A stretch of DNA of 64,000 nt. It comes from Nocardia speluncae NBRC 108251. Lineage in GTDB: Bacteria; Actinomycetota; Actinomycetes; Mycobacteriales; Mycobacteriaceae. The stretch is from NCBI RefSeq assembly GCF_001613245.1, contig NZ_BDBZ01000001.1, positions 124,001-188,000 on the forward strand, written 5' to 3'. This document shows, piece by piece, positions 17,183-25,802 of this stretch (positions are counted from its first letter, which is position 1; each line of letters begins with the position of its first letter). Below the pieces are notes generated by a model. That model was not told the DNA's origin. It did not search any database and worked only from the letters and a program-made list of their open reading frames with translations. The position numbers were made by a program, and so were the translations under genes.

Positions 17183-18606
17183 CCGAGGCTGTCACGGGCC
17201 GGCCCGCGCCGGCGACACCGGAACGGGCGGTGACCGGCGCCTCGATCACCCTGGATTCGGTCGTCAAACGCTACAAGGGCCAGGAGACTCCCGCAGTGGC
17301 CTGCCTGGACCTGGAGATCGCGGCGGGGGAGATCGTCGCGTTCGTCGGGCCGTCGGGCTGCGGTAAGACGACCACGTTGAAGATGATCAACCGGCTGATC
17401 GAGCCGACCGAGGGCCGGATCCTCATCGGCGACCGCGATGTGACCCGGGAGGACCCGGACAAACTCCGGCAGTCCATCGGCTATGTCATCCAGTCCGGTG
17501 GACTCTTTCCGCACTGGACGGTCGCCAAAAACGTCGGCGCGATTCCCCGGGTACTGGGCTGGGACAAGCAGCGGATCGCGGAACGCACCGAATACCTGCT
17601 CGACCTGGTCGGGCTCGACCCGGCGGAATTCGCCGGCCGCCTGCCGAAGGATATGTCCGGCGGCCAGCAACAGCGCGTCGGGGTGGCGCGTGCACTGGCA
17701 GCCGATCCGCCGGTGCTGCTGATGGACGAACCGTTCGGCGCGGTAGACCCGATCACCCGGGCCCGCCTGCAGGACAGCCTGCTGGCCATCCAGCACGAAC
17801 TCGGGAAAACCATCGTGGTCGTCACCCACGATTTCGAGGAGGCGACCAAGCTCGGCGACCGGGTGCTGATCCTGTCCGAGGGCGGTCATATCGAGCAATA
17901 CGCGACCCCGGAGGAAATCCTCACCGACCCCGCGACCCCGTTCGTGGAGGAATTCGTCGGCTCCGGCGCGAAACTCGCGTACCTGACCGTATCCAGGGTC
18001 CGCGACGTCGAAACCGACGAGGTGATCACCGCCCGCGTCGGTGAATCGGCGCCTGCCGTGATCGAACGCGCGAAAGCCGCCGGGCACACCTGGGCTGTGG
18101 TGGTCGACAGCGCCGGCCGGCCGCGATCTTGGCCGACGCTCACGGAAATGGCGACCAAACCGGAAGTCTCCGATTTTCTGGACCGGCGGCTGCCGGTGGT
18201 CGCCCGGTCCTCGACGCTCAACGATGCGCTGGACGCCATGCTCGCGACCAGCCAGGGCGCCGCGCTGGTCACCGACGGCCGCGGGGCGGTGGTCGGCTCG
18301 CTGAGTATCGGTTCGGTGACCGAGCTGATCCGGGACAAACTCGCCGAGGTGCGGGAGGAGGAAACCGAGGTCTCCTACACCACGTACGTGGACGGAACGG
18401 ATCCGGCGCCGACCCCCGTGGTCGCGGCCGACGACGAATTCGCCGCCGCACCCGGTGGCGAACGCTCCGCGCCCGGAACCAGCGCGCAGCCCCCGGCGAC
18501 CGGCGCTGCGCCCGAGACAGCCGGCTCTGCACGTCCCGAGTCGACCGCGCGGGGCGGTACCGCGGAATCCGATGGCGGCGACACCGATTCGGCCGGGCCG
18601 TTATGA
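17179..18606 (+). CDS. proV: Osmoprotectant ABC transporter ATPase with CBS region and disordered tail
   Basis: A 475-residue ProV/OpuCA-type ATPase. Walker A is GPSGCGKT (57-64), the signature is MSGGQQQRVGVARAL, and Walker B is VLLMDEPFGAVDP. A CBS-type regulatory region follows at about 290-385, which in this family senses ionic strength. Residues 395-475 are an unusual tail rich in Ala, Pro, Gly, Thr and acidic residues, likely disordered. ATG at 17179 overlaps the upstream stop; the longer open frame back to 16900 lies inside the permease. Confidence 0.92.
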   Translation: MTEAVTGRPAPATPERAVTGASITLDSVVKRYKGQETPAVACLDLEIAAGEIVAFVGPSGCGKTTTLKMINRLIEPTEGRILIGDRDVTREDPDKLRQSIGYVIQSGGLFPHWTVAKNVGAIPRVLGWDKQRIAERTEYLLDLVGLDPAEFAGRLPKDMSGGQQQRVGVARALAADPPVLLMDEPFGAVDPITRARLQDSLLAIQHELGKTIVVVTHDFEEATKLGDRVLILSEGGHIEQYATPEEILTDPATPFVEEFVGSGAKLAYLTVSRVRDVETDEVITARVGESAPAVIERAKAAGHTWAVVVDSAGRPRSWPTLTEMATKPEVSDFLDRRLPVVARSSTLNDALDAMLATSQGAALVTDGRGAVVGSLSIGSVTELIRDKLAEVREEETEVSYTTYVDGTDPAPTPVVAADDEFAAAPGGERSAPGTSAQPPATGAAPETAGSARPESTARGGTAESDGGDTDSAGPL

Positions 18607-19340
18607 ATCGGCTGCGTCGCGTGCCGTTGGACGTCTGGTTCGAGCCGCTCATCATCGTGGTCATCGGCGCCGGTTACCTCCTGTGGTACCGATCGACGAC
18701 TTTCACCCCGACCGAGCAGGCGTCGCTGAGCTGGGCGAACCTGCAGACCACCATCCTCGAGCACATCAAACTGACTGTGGTGGCCACCGTGATCGTGGTC
18801 GTGGTGGCGATACCGCTGGGTATCGCGCTCACCCGGCCCACACTGAAACGATTCGAACCCCTCGCCGTCAATATCGCGAATATCGGCCAGGCCGCGCCGG
18901 CGGTCGGCCTGCTGGTGCTGTTCACGTTCTGGCTGGGCACCGGATTCCGGACGGCGATCGTGGGCCTGGTCGTGTACGCGGTGCTGCCGATTCTGCAGAA
19001 CACGATCGTGGGTCTGCGGCAGGTGGATCAGCGCACGATCGAGGCGTCGCGCGGGATCGGTTTCTCGGGCACCCGCACCCTGTTGCAGGTGGAACTACCG
19101 CTGGCGGTGCCGGTGATCCTCAACGGTGTACGCACCGCACTGGTGATCCTGGTCGGCACCGCGACGCTGAGTACCTTCATCGGCGCCACCAGCCTCGGCA
19201 CGCTGATCACCACCGGCGTCACCCTGTTCCTGCCGAAACTGCTGGTCTCCGGTGCGATCCTGGTCGCGCTGCTGGCACTGATCATCGATTGGCTGGGGCG
19301 GCTCGTCGAACTGGCCGCGACTCCGCGGGGTATCTCATGA
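18603..19340 (+). CDS. Osmoprotectant ABC transporter permease (second)
   Basis: A 245-residue permease paralogous to the first one in this operon. It has hydrophobic helices and the coupling loop IEASRGIGFSGTRTLLQVELP. The N-terminal extension includes one additional membrane segment (PLIIVVIGAGYLLWY). Two different permeases per operon, each contributing one half of the channel, is the usual ProW/ProZ arrangement. The start overlaps the ATPase stop as ATGA. Confidence 0.9.
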   Translation: MNRLRRVPLDVWFEPLIIVVIGAGYLLWYRSTTFTPTEQASLSWANLQTTILEHIKLTVVATVIVVVVAIPLGIALTRPTLKRFEPLAVNIANIGQAAPAVGLLVLFTFWLGTGFRTAIVGLVVYAVLPILQNTIVGLRQVDQRTIEASRGIGFSGTRTLLQVELPLAVPVILNGVRTALVILVGTATLSTFIGATSLGTLITTGVTLFLPKLLVSGAILVALLALIIDWLGRLVELAATPRGIS

Positions 19341-20314
19341 CAGCGCCACGCACCCGGCTCGCCGCCCTGGTTGCCGCGCTGGCGCTGCTGCTCACCGGTT
19401 GCGGACTGGTGAGCTCGTCGGGGACCTTCCACGATGCGGCCCTGCCCGGCGGTGCTCGCCCGCTGGACGGAGCACGGCTCACCGTCACCTCCAAGAGCTT
19501 CACCGAAGGGGTACTGCTGGGCAAGATCACCGCCACCTATCTGGCTGCGGCGGGTGCCGAGGTCACCGACCTCACCGGTGCGCCGGGCTCGGCGTCGTCG
19601 CGGCAGGCCCAGTTGAACGGTGACGCCGATGTGCTCTGGGAGTACACCGGCACCGGCTGGGTGAACTACCACAACCAGACCGAGATCATCCCCGACCCAC
19701 AGCAACTGTGGCAGGCCGTCCACGATATCGAGAAGAGCGAATACGGGCTGGAATGGTTGCCGCCGGCCAACTTCAACAACACCTACGCATTCGCTGCGTC
19801 GACGCCGACAGCCGAACGTCTGGGCGTGCGCTCTCTGTCCGATGTGGCCGCGAAACCGGTCGCCGACCGCACCTTCTGCGTCGATGACGAATTCTTCAGC
19901 CGCTCCGACGGGTTCCTGCCGATGCTGGAGAAGTACGGGATCCCGTACAACGATCCGAACGGCGTGCCTGCCGCGAATGTCACCAGGATGGACGCCGGTG
20001 TCGTCTATACAGCGACGGCCCAGAGCGCCCCCTGCAACTTCGGCATGGTGTACACCACCGACGGTCGCGTGAAGAACCTGAATCTGGTGGTCCTCGAAGA
20101 CGACCGGAACTTCTTCCTGCCCTACAGCGGCACGGCAGTGGTGCGCGGCGAGATCATCGAACGATATCCACCGGTGCGCACACTGCTGGGCACGATCTCC
20201 GAACGCCTCACCGACGACCTTATGCAGGACCTCAACGCCCGCGTCGATATCGACGGTGAGGACCCGGCCGACGTCGCCTACGACTGGCTGAAGAGCGAGG
20301 GGCTCGTCGAATAG
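19337..20314 (+). CDS. proX: Osmoprotectant-binding lipoprotein
   Basis: A 325-residue OpuAC/ProX-type substrate-binding lipoprotein. The signal peptide ends in LLLTGC, giving a lipid anchor at about cysteine 22. The mature protein opens with LTVTSKSFTEGVLLGKI, the standard start of this family, and contains DVLWEYTGTGWVNYH. The gene closes the transporter operon with an ATGA overlap. Substrates of the family are quaternary ammonium compatible solutes; the exact one cannot be told from sequence. Confidence 0.92.
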   Translation: MTAPRTRLAALVAALALLLTGCGLVSSSGTFHDAALPGGARPLDGARLTVTSKSFTEGVLLGKITATYLAAAGAEVTDLTGAPGSASSRQAQLNGDADVLWEYTGTGWVNYHNQTEIIPDPQQLWQAVHDIEKSEYGLEWLPPANFNNTYAFAASTPTAERLGVRSLSDVAAKPVADRTFCVDDEFFSRSDGFLPMLEKYGIPYNDPNGVPAANVTRMDAGVVYTATAQSAPCNFGMVYTTDGRVKNLNLVVLEDDRNFFLPYSGTAVVRGEIIERYPPVRTLLGTISERLTDDLMQDLNARVDIDGEDPADVAYDWLKSEGLVE

Positions 20315-20377
20315 CCCGGCACGCGGACCCGGTACCGTGTCTCCGGACCCGCGGCGGTTTCCGTGGGGCGGCGGTAT

Positions 20378-21883
20378 TCACCCCGAGATCCGCGTGGTGA
20401 AAGATCCGTGTAGTCCCAGGGGCAGATGATGGCGTAAACCGCCCACGTAGACCGGGCCCCGGTCGGGATATCGCGCATCCAGCACCAGCAGCCGGGAGCG
20501 GTGTTCGTCGCGCAGGTACTCGACGGTGAGCAGCCAGCCCTCTCCTTCCGGAGCGCCGGGGGACCGCGGCGCGAACACTGCCTCGCAGACAGAACCGTAA
20601 TTCGGTATCTCGTAGGTGGATTCGGTGCCGCGCGCGTGGTCGAGGACCGTGACGCCGCTGGGGACCACCTCGTAGCCTGCGTCCTGGTCACTGTCGCCGG
20701 GGGGCTTACGGTGGTGGGCGACATCGATGGAATAGGAGTATCGGTGCGGGCGCCCGGTTGTCCGGGCGTCGATCTGCGGGAACTCCGAGATCCGGTCGGT
20801 GAGATCCTCGCGGGTGATGCGGCCTGTCCGGGTGACCCGCAATCTGGTGAGCGGTCCGCCGAAGGCAGGCTTTTCGGGTGCGGTGCGGAACCTGTGCTGG
20901 AAGTGTCCCCAGAGCGTATCGAAATCCGCTGTGTAGCGGACCAGTTCGATCACCGTATCGGTTCCGTCGTCGTAGCAGTTGGTGAGGTGGAAATGCAGCA
21001 GTGCCTCGGTGTGCAGATGTATCCGGCGGCCGCCGTCGCGGGGGATCAGCACGATCTCGGTGCCGATATCGGGGCGGAAGCCGAGGGCGCTGCCGAGCGG
21101 CCGCAGGCCCAGGAAAACGGGCAGCATACCGACGGGCGAGACAGTCATGGGAGGTATGACGAAGACCAGATACCGGTCGGTGAGCCCGATATCGTGGTTG
21201 AGGCGCGGCACCGGGGTGCGCCAGCGTGCGAGAGTGTGCAAGGCGCCCGCGGTATCGACCCGGTATGCGGCGATACCGGGAAACGGCAGGAAGGTGGTGC
21301 CGAAATTGAACAGTTCGCCGGTGCGTGCGTCGATCTTCGGGTGGGCGGAGAAGGATCCGAAACCCCGCAGGCCGCCCGCGAAATCGTGAACACCCTTGGT
21401 TTCCAGGGTATCCGGGTCGACGGCGTGGGGTTTGCCGCCTTCCCACAGCGCCAGGAGCTCACCGGCGTGCCAGACGACGTTCGTATTCGCCTGATTCGAC
21501 AGCGGCCAGCGGAAGGCATTCGCGCGTAAGCCGCCGTCACGGCGCAGGGTGCCCGTGCCGCGGCCGGCCGGGCCGCGGGTGTGCTGCCCGCGCAGGAAGT
21601 GGGTGGTCCGGACGTAGCGGTTGCGGAATCGAACGTGCTCCCCATCGAAGGTGAATACCGACAGCATGCCGTCGCCGTCGAAGATATGCCCGACCGGTGA
21701 GCCGCCCGATTCCCAGGCACCCATTCCGTTGCGATACAGGGTTCCGCGCAGATCGGCCGGCAAGGTGCCGGATTCATCGGTGAGCAGATAGTCGTGCTCG
21801 GTCGCGAGCGTCTCGAACTCGCGCAACGGCATGCCGGGAACCATCGGCGTTCCGGCGGCGGTGGTCGGGGTGTGCGGGGCCAT
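20378..21883 (-). CDS. Carotenoid (RPE65-type) oxygenase
   Basis: A 501-residue iron-dependent carotenoid cleavage dioxygenase or stilbene-type oxygenase. The hallmark HIFDGDGM is at residues 66-73. Histidines expected to bind iron lie in FSAHPKID, LNHDIGLTDRYLVF and LHFHLTNCYDD. The substrate is a carotenoid, apocarotenoid or lignin-like stilbene by family, but cannot be assigned. Its ATG at 21883 lies 15 bp from a strong palindrome shared with a divergent tetR gene, so it is probably the main target of that regulator. Confidence 0.9.
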   Translation of the reverse strand: MAPHTPTTAAGTPMVPGMPLREFETLATEHDYLLTDESGTLPADLRGTLYRNGMGAWESGGSPVGHIFDGDGMLSVFTFDGEHVRFRNRYVRTTHFLRGQHTRGPAGRGTGTLRRDGGLRANAFRWPLSNQANTNVVWHAGELLALWEGGKPHAVDPDTLETKGVHDFAGGLRGFGSFSAHPKIDARTGELFNFGTTFLPFPGIAAYRVDTAGALHTLARWRTPVPRLNHDIGLTDRYLVFVIPPMTVSPVGMLPVFLGLRPLGSALGFRPDIGTEIVLIPRDGGRRIHLHTEALLHFHLTNCYDDGTDTVIELVRYTADFDTLWGHFQHRFRTAPEKPAFGGPLTRLRVTRTGRITREDLTDRISEFPQIDARTTGRPHRYSYSIDVAHHRKPPGDSDQDAGYEVVPSGVTVLDHARGTESTYEIPNYGSVCEAVFAPRSPGAPEGEGWLLTVEYLRDEHRSRLLVLDARYPDRGPVYVGGLRHHLPLGLHGSFTTRISG

Positions 21884-21898
21884 CGCGGCCTCCCTCGC

Positions 21899-21926
21899 TA
21901 CTCTGGTAACAGGTGTTGCCAGAGTA
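21899..21926. promoter_or_regulatory. Palindromic operator between carotenoid oxygenase and tetR
   Basis: The arms TACTCTGGTAAC and GTTGCCAGAGTA are inverted copies with one mismatch, separated by the 4 bases AGGT. The site starts 15 bp from the oxygenase start codon and ends 61 bp from the tetR start. It fits control of both genes by the divergent TetR protein. Confidence 0.8.
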
Positions 21927-21987
21927 GCTGCCGGGGTGGGGCTCGGCAATGGTGGTCCGTGCGCAAAGAAACGAGGAGGTCCGCGAG

Positions 21988-22611
21988 ATGACCGGTCCCG
22001 AGATATCCGGCCAGTCCTACGGTGGCGTTCCCTTCTCTGATCGGCAGCGCTCCCGGCGTGAACGGTTGCTGGACGCCGCACTGCATCTCCTGGACACCGC
22101 GGGCGCGCCCGGCGTGACCGTCCGGGGTGTATGCCGGGAGGCCGGGCTGAACAATCGCTACTTCTACGAGAACTTCGCCGATCTCGACGCCCTGCTGGAC
22201 GCGGTGGTGGATCGGCTGGAGCAGAGCATCGGCCGGCGGGTTGCCGAAATACTGGCGTCGGGTGAACCCTCACCCGCCGACGACGCCATTGCTGTGATGG
22301 TGTCGGCGTTCATCGACGATCCCAGGCTTCTGCGAATCCTGCACACCGCGGGAGATCCGGCGCTGGCCCGGCGGCGAGAGGCGTTGCTGCTCCGCTCGGT
22401 CGCCGCCCTGAGACCTTTCCTCGTGGCGGCGGCCGCGGAATTCGGTCGGGCGGATCCGCGAATGCTCGATACCGCGGGATTCCTGCTGGTCGGCGGCTGG
22501 TCCGACGCCCTGTGGGCGTTTTCCGCCGGTGAATTGACGGTGGACCGCTCCGAATTGGTCGAGCAGTTGACGGCGCTGTTCACAGGTGTCGCGCGAACTA
22601 TCGCCCGGTGA
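21988..22611 (+). CDS. TetR-family regulator divergent from carotenoid oxygenase
   Basis: A 207-residue TetR regulator. The helix-turn-helix VTVRGVCREAGLNNRYFYENF lies near residues 42-62. ATG at 21988 is preceded by a GAGGAGG ribosome site at about 21972-21978; the open frame back to 21949 is unlikely to be used. It probably represses itself and the divergent oxygenase through the 21899-21926 palindrome. Confidence 0.88.
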   Translation: MTGPEISGQSYGGVPFSDRQRSRRERLLDAALHLLDTAGAPGVTVRGVCREAGLNNRYFYENFADLDALLDAVVDRLEQSIGRRVAEILASGEPSPADDAIAVMVSAFIDDPRLLRILHTAGDPALARRREALLLRSVAALRPFLVAAAAEFGRADPRMLDTAGFLLVGGWSDALWAFSAGELTVDRSELVEQLTALFTGVARTIAR

Positions 22612-22679
22612 TCGTGACCGGGTGGCCGGTTCTGAATCGTTCGCACGAAACGCCGGTCGCGACGGGACTGTTCGTAGTA

Positions 22680-22701
22680 CGTTCAATCAACTGATTGAAC
22701 G
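22680..22701. promoter_or_regulatory. Perfect palindrome upstream of DUF3556 gene
   Basis: CGTTCAATCA-N2-TGATTGAACG forms perfect 10 bp arms around a 2 bp centre, 12 bp before the GTG start of the DUF3556 gene. This is a typical TetR-type operator. Its sequence is unrelated to the 21899-21926 site, so the neighbouring TetR is probably not the regulator. Confidence 0.8.
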
Positions 22702-22713
22702 AAGAGGGATCGG

Positions 22714-24468
22714 GTGCCAGTGGGTACAACGGATCGGTTGTTCGGCATGCTCCGGCCGGAGCTTCCGGTAGTGGATCTGGACGAATGGAGCCGCGGCACC
22801 CGGGCGGAGAAGATCCGTCCGATGGCGCGGCACTGGGCCGAGGTCGGATTCGGCACCCCGCCACCACTGCGCCTGTTCTATGTAGTGAAAATCGCCCTCT
22901 ACATCGTGGGCGGCATGCTGTTCGCACTGACCACGACCGGAATCGACGGATTCGGTGCGGTCGGGTCGTGGTGGTCGGAACCGATCGTGTTCCAGAAGAT
23001 CGTGCTGTTCACGATGCTGTTCGAAGTCGTCGGCCTGGGCTGCGGTTTCGGGCCGTTGAACAACCGCTTCTTCCCGCCGATGGGGTCGTTCCTGTACTGG
23101 CTGCGGCCCGGCACGATCCGGCTGCCACCGTGGCCGGGCCGCGTGCCGCTGACCCGGGGCACGACCCGGACCCCGTTCGATGCGGCGCTGTACGCGGCGC
23201 TGCTGATCATGCTGCTGGTCGGCCTGTTCTCGGACGGGACCGGGCCGGTACCCGAAATCGGTTCGTCGGTGGGTCTGCTGCCGGGCTGGGAGATCGCGGC
23301 GGTTCTTGTCCTGCTGGCGGTGCTCGGGCTGCGTGACAAGGTGATCTTCCTGGCGGCGCGCGGTGAGGTGTACGGGGCCCTTGCGGTCACCTTCCTGTTC
23401 GGTGGTGCGGATGCGATCGTCGCCGCCAAGGTGGTGTTCGTCGTCATCTGGGTCGGCGCGGCGGTATCGAAGCTGAACAAGCATTTCCCGTTCGTGGTGT
23501 CGACGATGATGTCCAACAGTCCGGTGGTCCGGCCGCGGGCGCTCAAACGCCTGTTCTTCGAGCGTTTCCCGGACGATCTGCGGCCGGGGCGGCTGTCGCG
23601 GCTGTTCGCCCACGGCGGCACGGCGATCGAGATGCTCGCCCCGCTGGTGTTGTTCTTCAGCGACGGTGGTCTGCCGACCACAGTGGCCGCGATCGCGCTC
23701 ATCTGCTTCCACCTGGTGATCCTCACCTCGATCCCGATGGGGGTGCCGCTCGAGTGGAACGTTTTCATGATCTTCGGGGTGCTGACGCTGTTCGTCGCGC
23801 ACGCGGATATCGGTCCGGCCGATCTGGGTAATCCTGCGCCGGTGGTGCTCCTGTTCGTGGTTCTCGCGGGGACGGTTGCGGTCGGGAACATATTCCCGCG
23901 CAAGGTCTCCTTCCTGCCCGGGATGCGGTACTACGCAGGTAACTGGGATACGACCCTGTGGTGCATCAAGCCGTCGGCCGATGCCAAGATCCGCGCCGGA
24001 ATCACCGCCGTGGCCGCCATGCCGGCCGCGCAGCTCGAGCGCTACTACGGCAGCCGGGAGGCGGCGCAGATCCCGCTGTATCTGGGATACGCGTTCCGCG
24101 CGTTCAACACTCATGGGAAGGCGCTGTTCACCCTCGCGCATCGGGCAATGGCCGGGCACGACGAGAAGGACTACGTCCTCACCGACGGGGAACGTATCTG
24201 TTCAACCGCCTTGGGCTGGAACTTCGGCGACGGTCATCTGCACAACGAGCAGCTGATCGCCGCCCTGGCGCAACGCTGCGATTTCGAACCGGGTGAGGTA
24301 CGAATCGTGCTGCTGGACGCCCAGCCGATCCAGCGGCAGCAGCAGAACTACCGCCTCGTCGACGCCGCGACCGGTGAATTCGAACGTGGGCACGTGCGGG
24401 TCGCCGATATGGTTGTCCGCCAGCCGTGGGACGACGATGTACCCGTGTACCCCGAGAACGGAAGCTGA
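22714..24468 (+). CDS. DUF3556 multi-helix membrane protein
   Basis: A 584-residue protein with a soluble N terminus, roughly seven to eight hydrophobic helices between about residues 50 and 390, and a C-terminal soluble domain of about 180 residues. I recognise it as the DUF3556 family found in mycobacteria and relatives; its function is unknown. The C-terminal part (SAREAAQ-like and GWNFGDGHLHNEQLI segments) is well conserved in character and may bind a ligand. GTG at 22714 follows an AGAGGGA site. It is preceded by a perfect TetR-type palindrome and ends 9 bp from the convergent dapC. Confidence 0.75.
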   Translation: MPVGTTDRLFGMLRPELPVVDLDEWSRGTRAEKIRPMARHWAEVGFGTPPPLRLFYVVKIALYIVGGMLFALTTTGIDGFGAVGSWWSEPIVFQKIVLFTMLFEVVGLGCGFGPLNNRFFPPMGSFLYWLRPGTIRLPPWPGRVPLTRGTTRTPFDAALYAALLIMLLVGLFSDGTGPVPEIGSSVGLLPGWEIAAVLVLLAVLGLRDKVIFLAARGEVYGALAVTFLFGGADAIVAAKVVFVVIWVGAAVSKLNKHFPFVVSTMMSNSPVVRPRALKRLFFERFPDDLRPGRLSRLFAHGGTAIEMLAPLVLFFSDGGLPTTVAAIALICFHLVILTSIPMGVPLEWNVFMIFGVLTLFVAHADIGPADLGNPAPVVLLFVVLAGTVAVGNIFPRKVSFLPGMRYYAGNWDTTLWCIKPSADAKIRAGITAVAAMPAAQLERYYGSREAAQIPLYLGYAFRAFNTHGKALFTLAHRAMAGHDEKDYVLTDGERICSTALGWNFGDGHLHNEQLIAALAQRCDFEPGEVRIVLLDAQPIQRQQQNYRLVDAATGEFERGHVRVADMVVRQPWDDDVPVYPENGS

Positions 24469-24477
24469 CGCGCCGGC

Positions 24478-25653
24478 TCAGCCGGCGGATGCGAGCCGGA
24501 GCCGGCGCACCGCTTCGTCCAGGGTTTGCGGGCGCTTGCAGAAGGTGAACCGGACGAGGTGGCGCCACGTCCCGGGATCATCGGTGAAAACACTGACCGG
24601 CACCGCGGCGACGCCGAGCCGTTCGGGTAGTTCACGGCAGAACCGGATACCGTCGTCCGCGCCGAGCGGGCGGATATCGGCGCAGACGAAATAGCTACCG
24701 GCACTCGGATGCACGCGGAACCCGGTATCGGCCAACGCCGCGGACAACCGCAACCGGCGTTCGGCCAGCGAATCCCGGAGCGCGGCCACCCACTCGAGTT
24801 CGTGGGTGAGGGCATGGGCGACCGCCGGCTGGAACGGGCCACCACCGACGAAGGTGAGGAATTGTTTGGCGGCCAAGACGCCGTCGATCAACGCGGCCGG
24901 TCCGCAGATCCAGCCGATTTTCCAGCCGGTGACGCTGAACGTTTTCGCCGCACTGGAGACAACCAGCGTCCGCTCCGCCATCCCCGGCAGAGTGGCGATA
25001 CTGAGGTGTTCGGCGCCGTCGTAGACCAGATGCTCGTACACCTCGTCGGCCAGCACCAGCAGATCGTGTTCGCAGGCGATCTCGGCGATCGCGGTGAGAT
25101 CCGTGCGGTCCAGGACGGTGCCGGTGGGATTGTGCGGCGAATTCAAGATCAGCATCCGGGTGGCCGGGGTGATCGCGGCACGCAGGCTGTCGTGGTCGAG
25201 AACGAACCGGTCGCCGTCGGCGGTGAGCCGGGCAGTACGCCGGCGGGTCCCGGCCAGGGCTATTGCCGCGGGATAGGAGTCGTAGTACGGCTCGATCAGT
25301 ACGACCTCGGCACCCGGCTCGACCAGCCCGAGCACCGCCGCGGTCACCGCTTCGGTCGCGCCGACGGTCACCAGCACTTCGGAATCGGGGTCGTACCGTG
25401 TGCCGTAGCGCCGGGCCCGGTCCGCGGCGATCGCGCGCCGCAGCACCGGAACACCCCGGCCCGGCGGGTACTGGTTACCGCCGCCGGCGATGGCCTCGCG
25501 GGCGACCTCCAGCATGGCCGCGGGGCCGTCGCTGTCCGGGAAACCCTGCCCGAGATTGACCGCCTCGTGCCGGACGGCGAGTTCGGTCATCTCGGCGAAG
25601 ATGGTGGCCGCGAACGGCCGCAACCTGGTGACAGTGGGAGGCAGGGCAGGCAT
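24478..25653 (-). CDS. dapC: Aminotransferase, DapC type
   Basis: A 391-residue fold-type I PLP aminotransferase. It closely resembles the mycobacterial N-succinyl-diaminopimelate aminotransferase Rv0858c as I remember that sequence. That enzyme makes the LL-diaminopimelate precursor of lysine and peptidoglycan. The PLP lysine is K237 in SSAAKTFSVTGWK; the NSPHNPTG segment (171-178) and the Asp/Tyr of ADEVYEHLV fit the cofactor site. The start region GQGFPDSDGP is typical. It is divergent from a penicillin-binding lipoprotein gene, so two cell-wall genes share a 150 bp promoter region. Confidence 0.85.
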   Translation of the reverse strand: MPALPPTVTRLRPFAATIFAEMTELAVRHEAVNLGQGFPDSDGPAAMLEVAREAIAGGGNQYPPGRGVPVLRRAIAADRARRYGTRYDPDSEVLVTVGATEAVTAAVLGLVEPGAEVVLIEPYYDSYPAAIALAGTRRRTARLTADGDRFVLDHDSLRAAITPATRMLILNSPHNPTGTVLDRTDLTAIAEIACEHDLLVLADEVYEHLVYDGAEHLSIATLPGMAERTLVVSSAAKTFSVTGWKIGWICGPAALIDGVLAAKQFLTFVGGGPFQPAVAHALTHELEWVAALRDSLAERRLRLSAALADTGFRVHPSAGSYFVCADIRPLGADDGIRFCRELPERLGVAAVPVSVFTDDPGTWRHLVRFTFCKRPQTLDEAVRRLRLASAG

Positions 25654-25802
25654 GAGACGAGGGTAGACGGCGGTTCGGGTGCTGGGGAGCGCCGTGCATA
25701 CCGATGGCGGGCCCGGCGCTGCGTGGCCCGGCCCGACCGGGTACGCGCCGTTCGGCAGGGATGGGGCGTACTGCCGGGGTGCGGTCGATACAGTCGCAGG
25801 TG

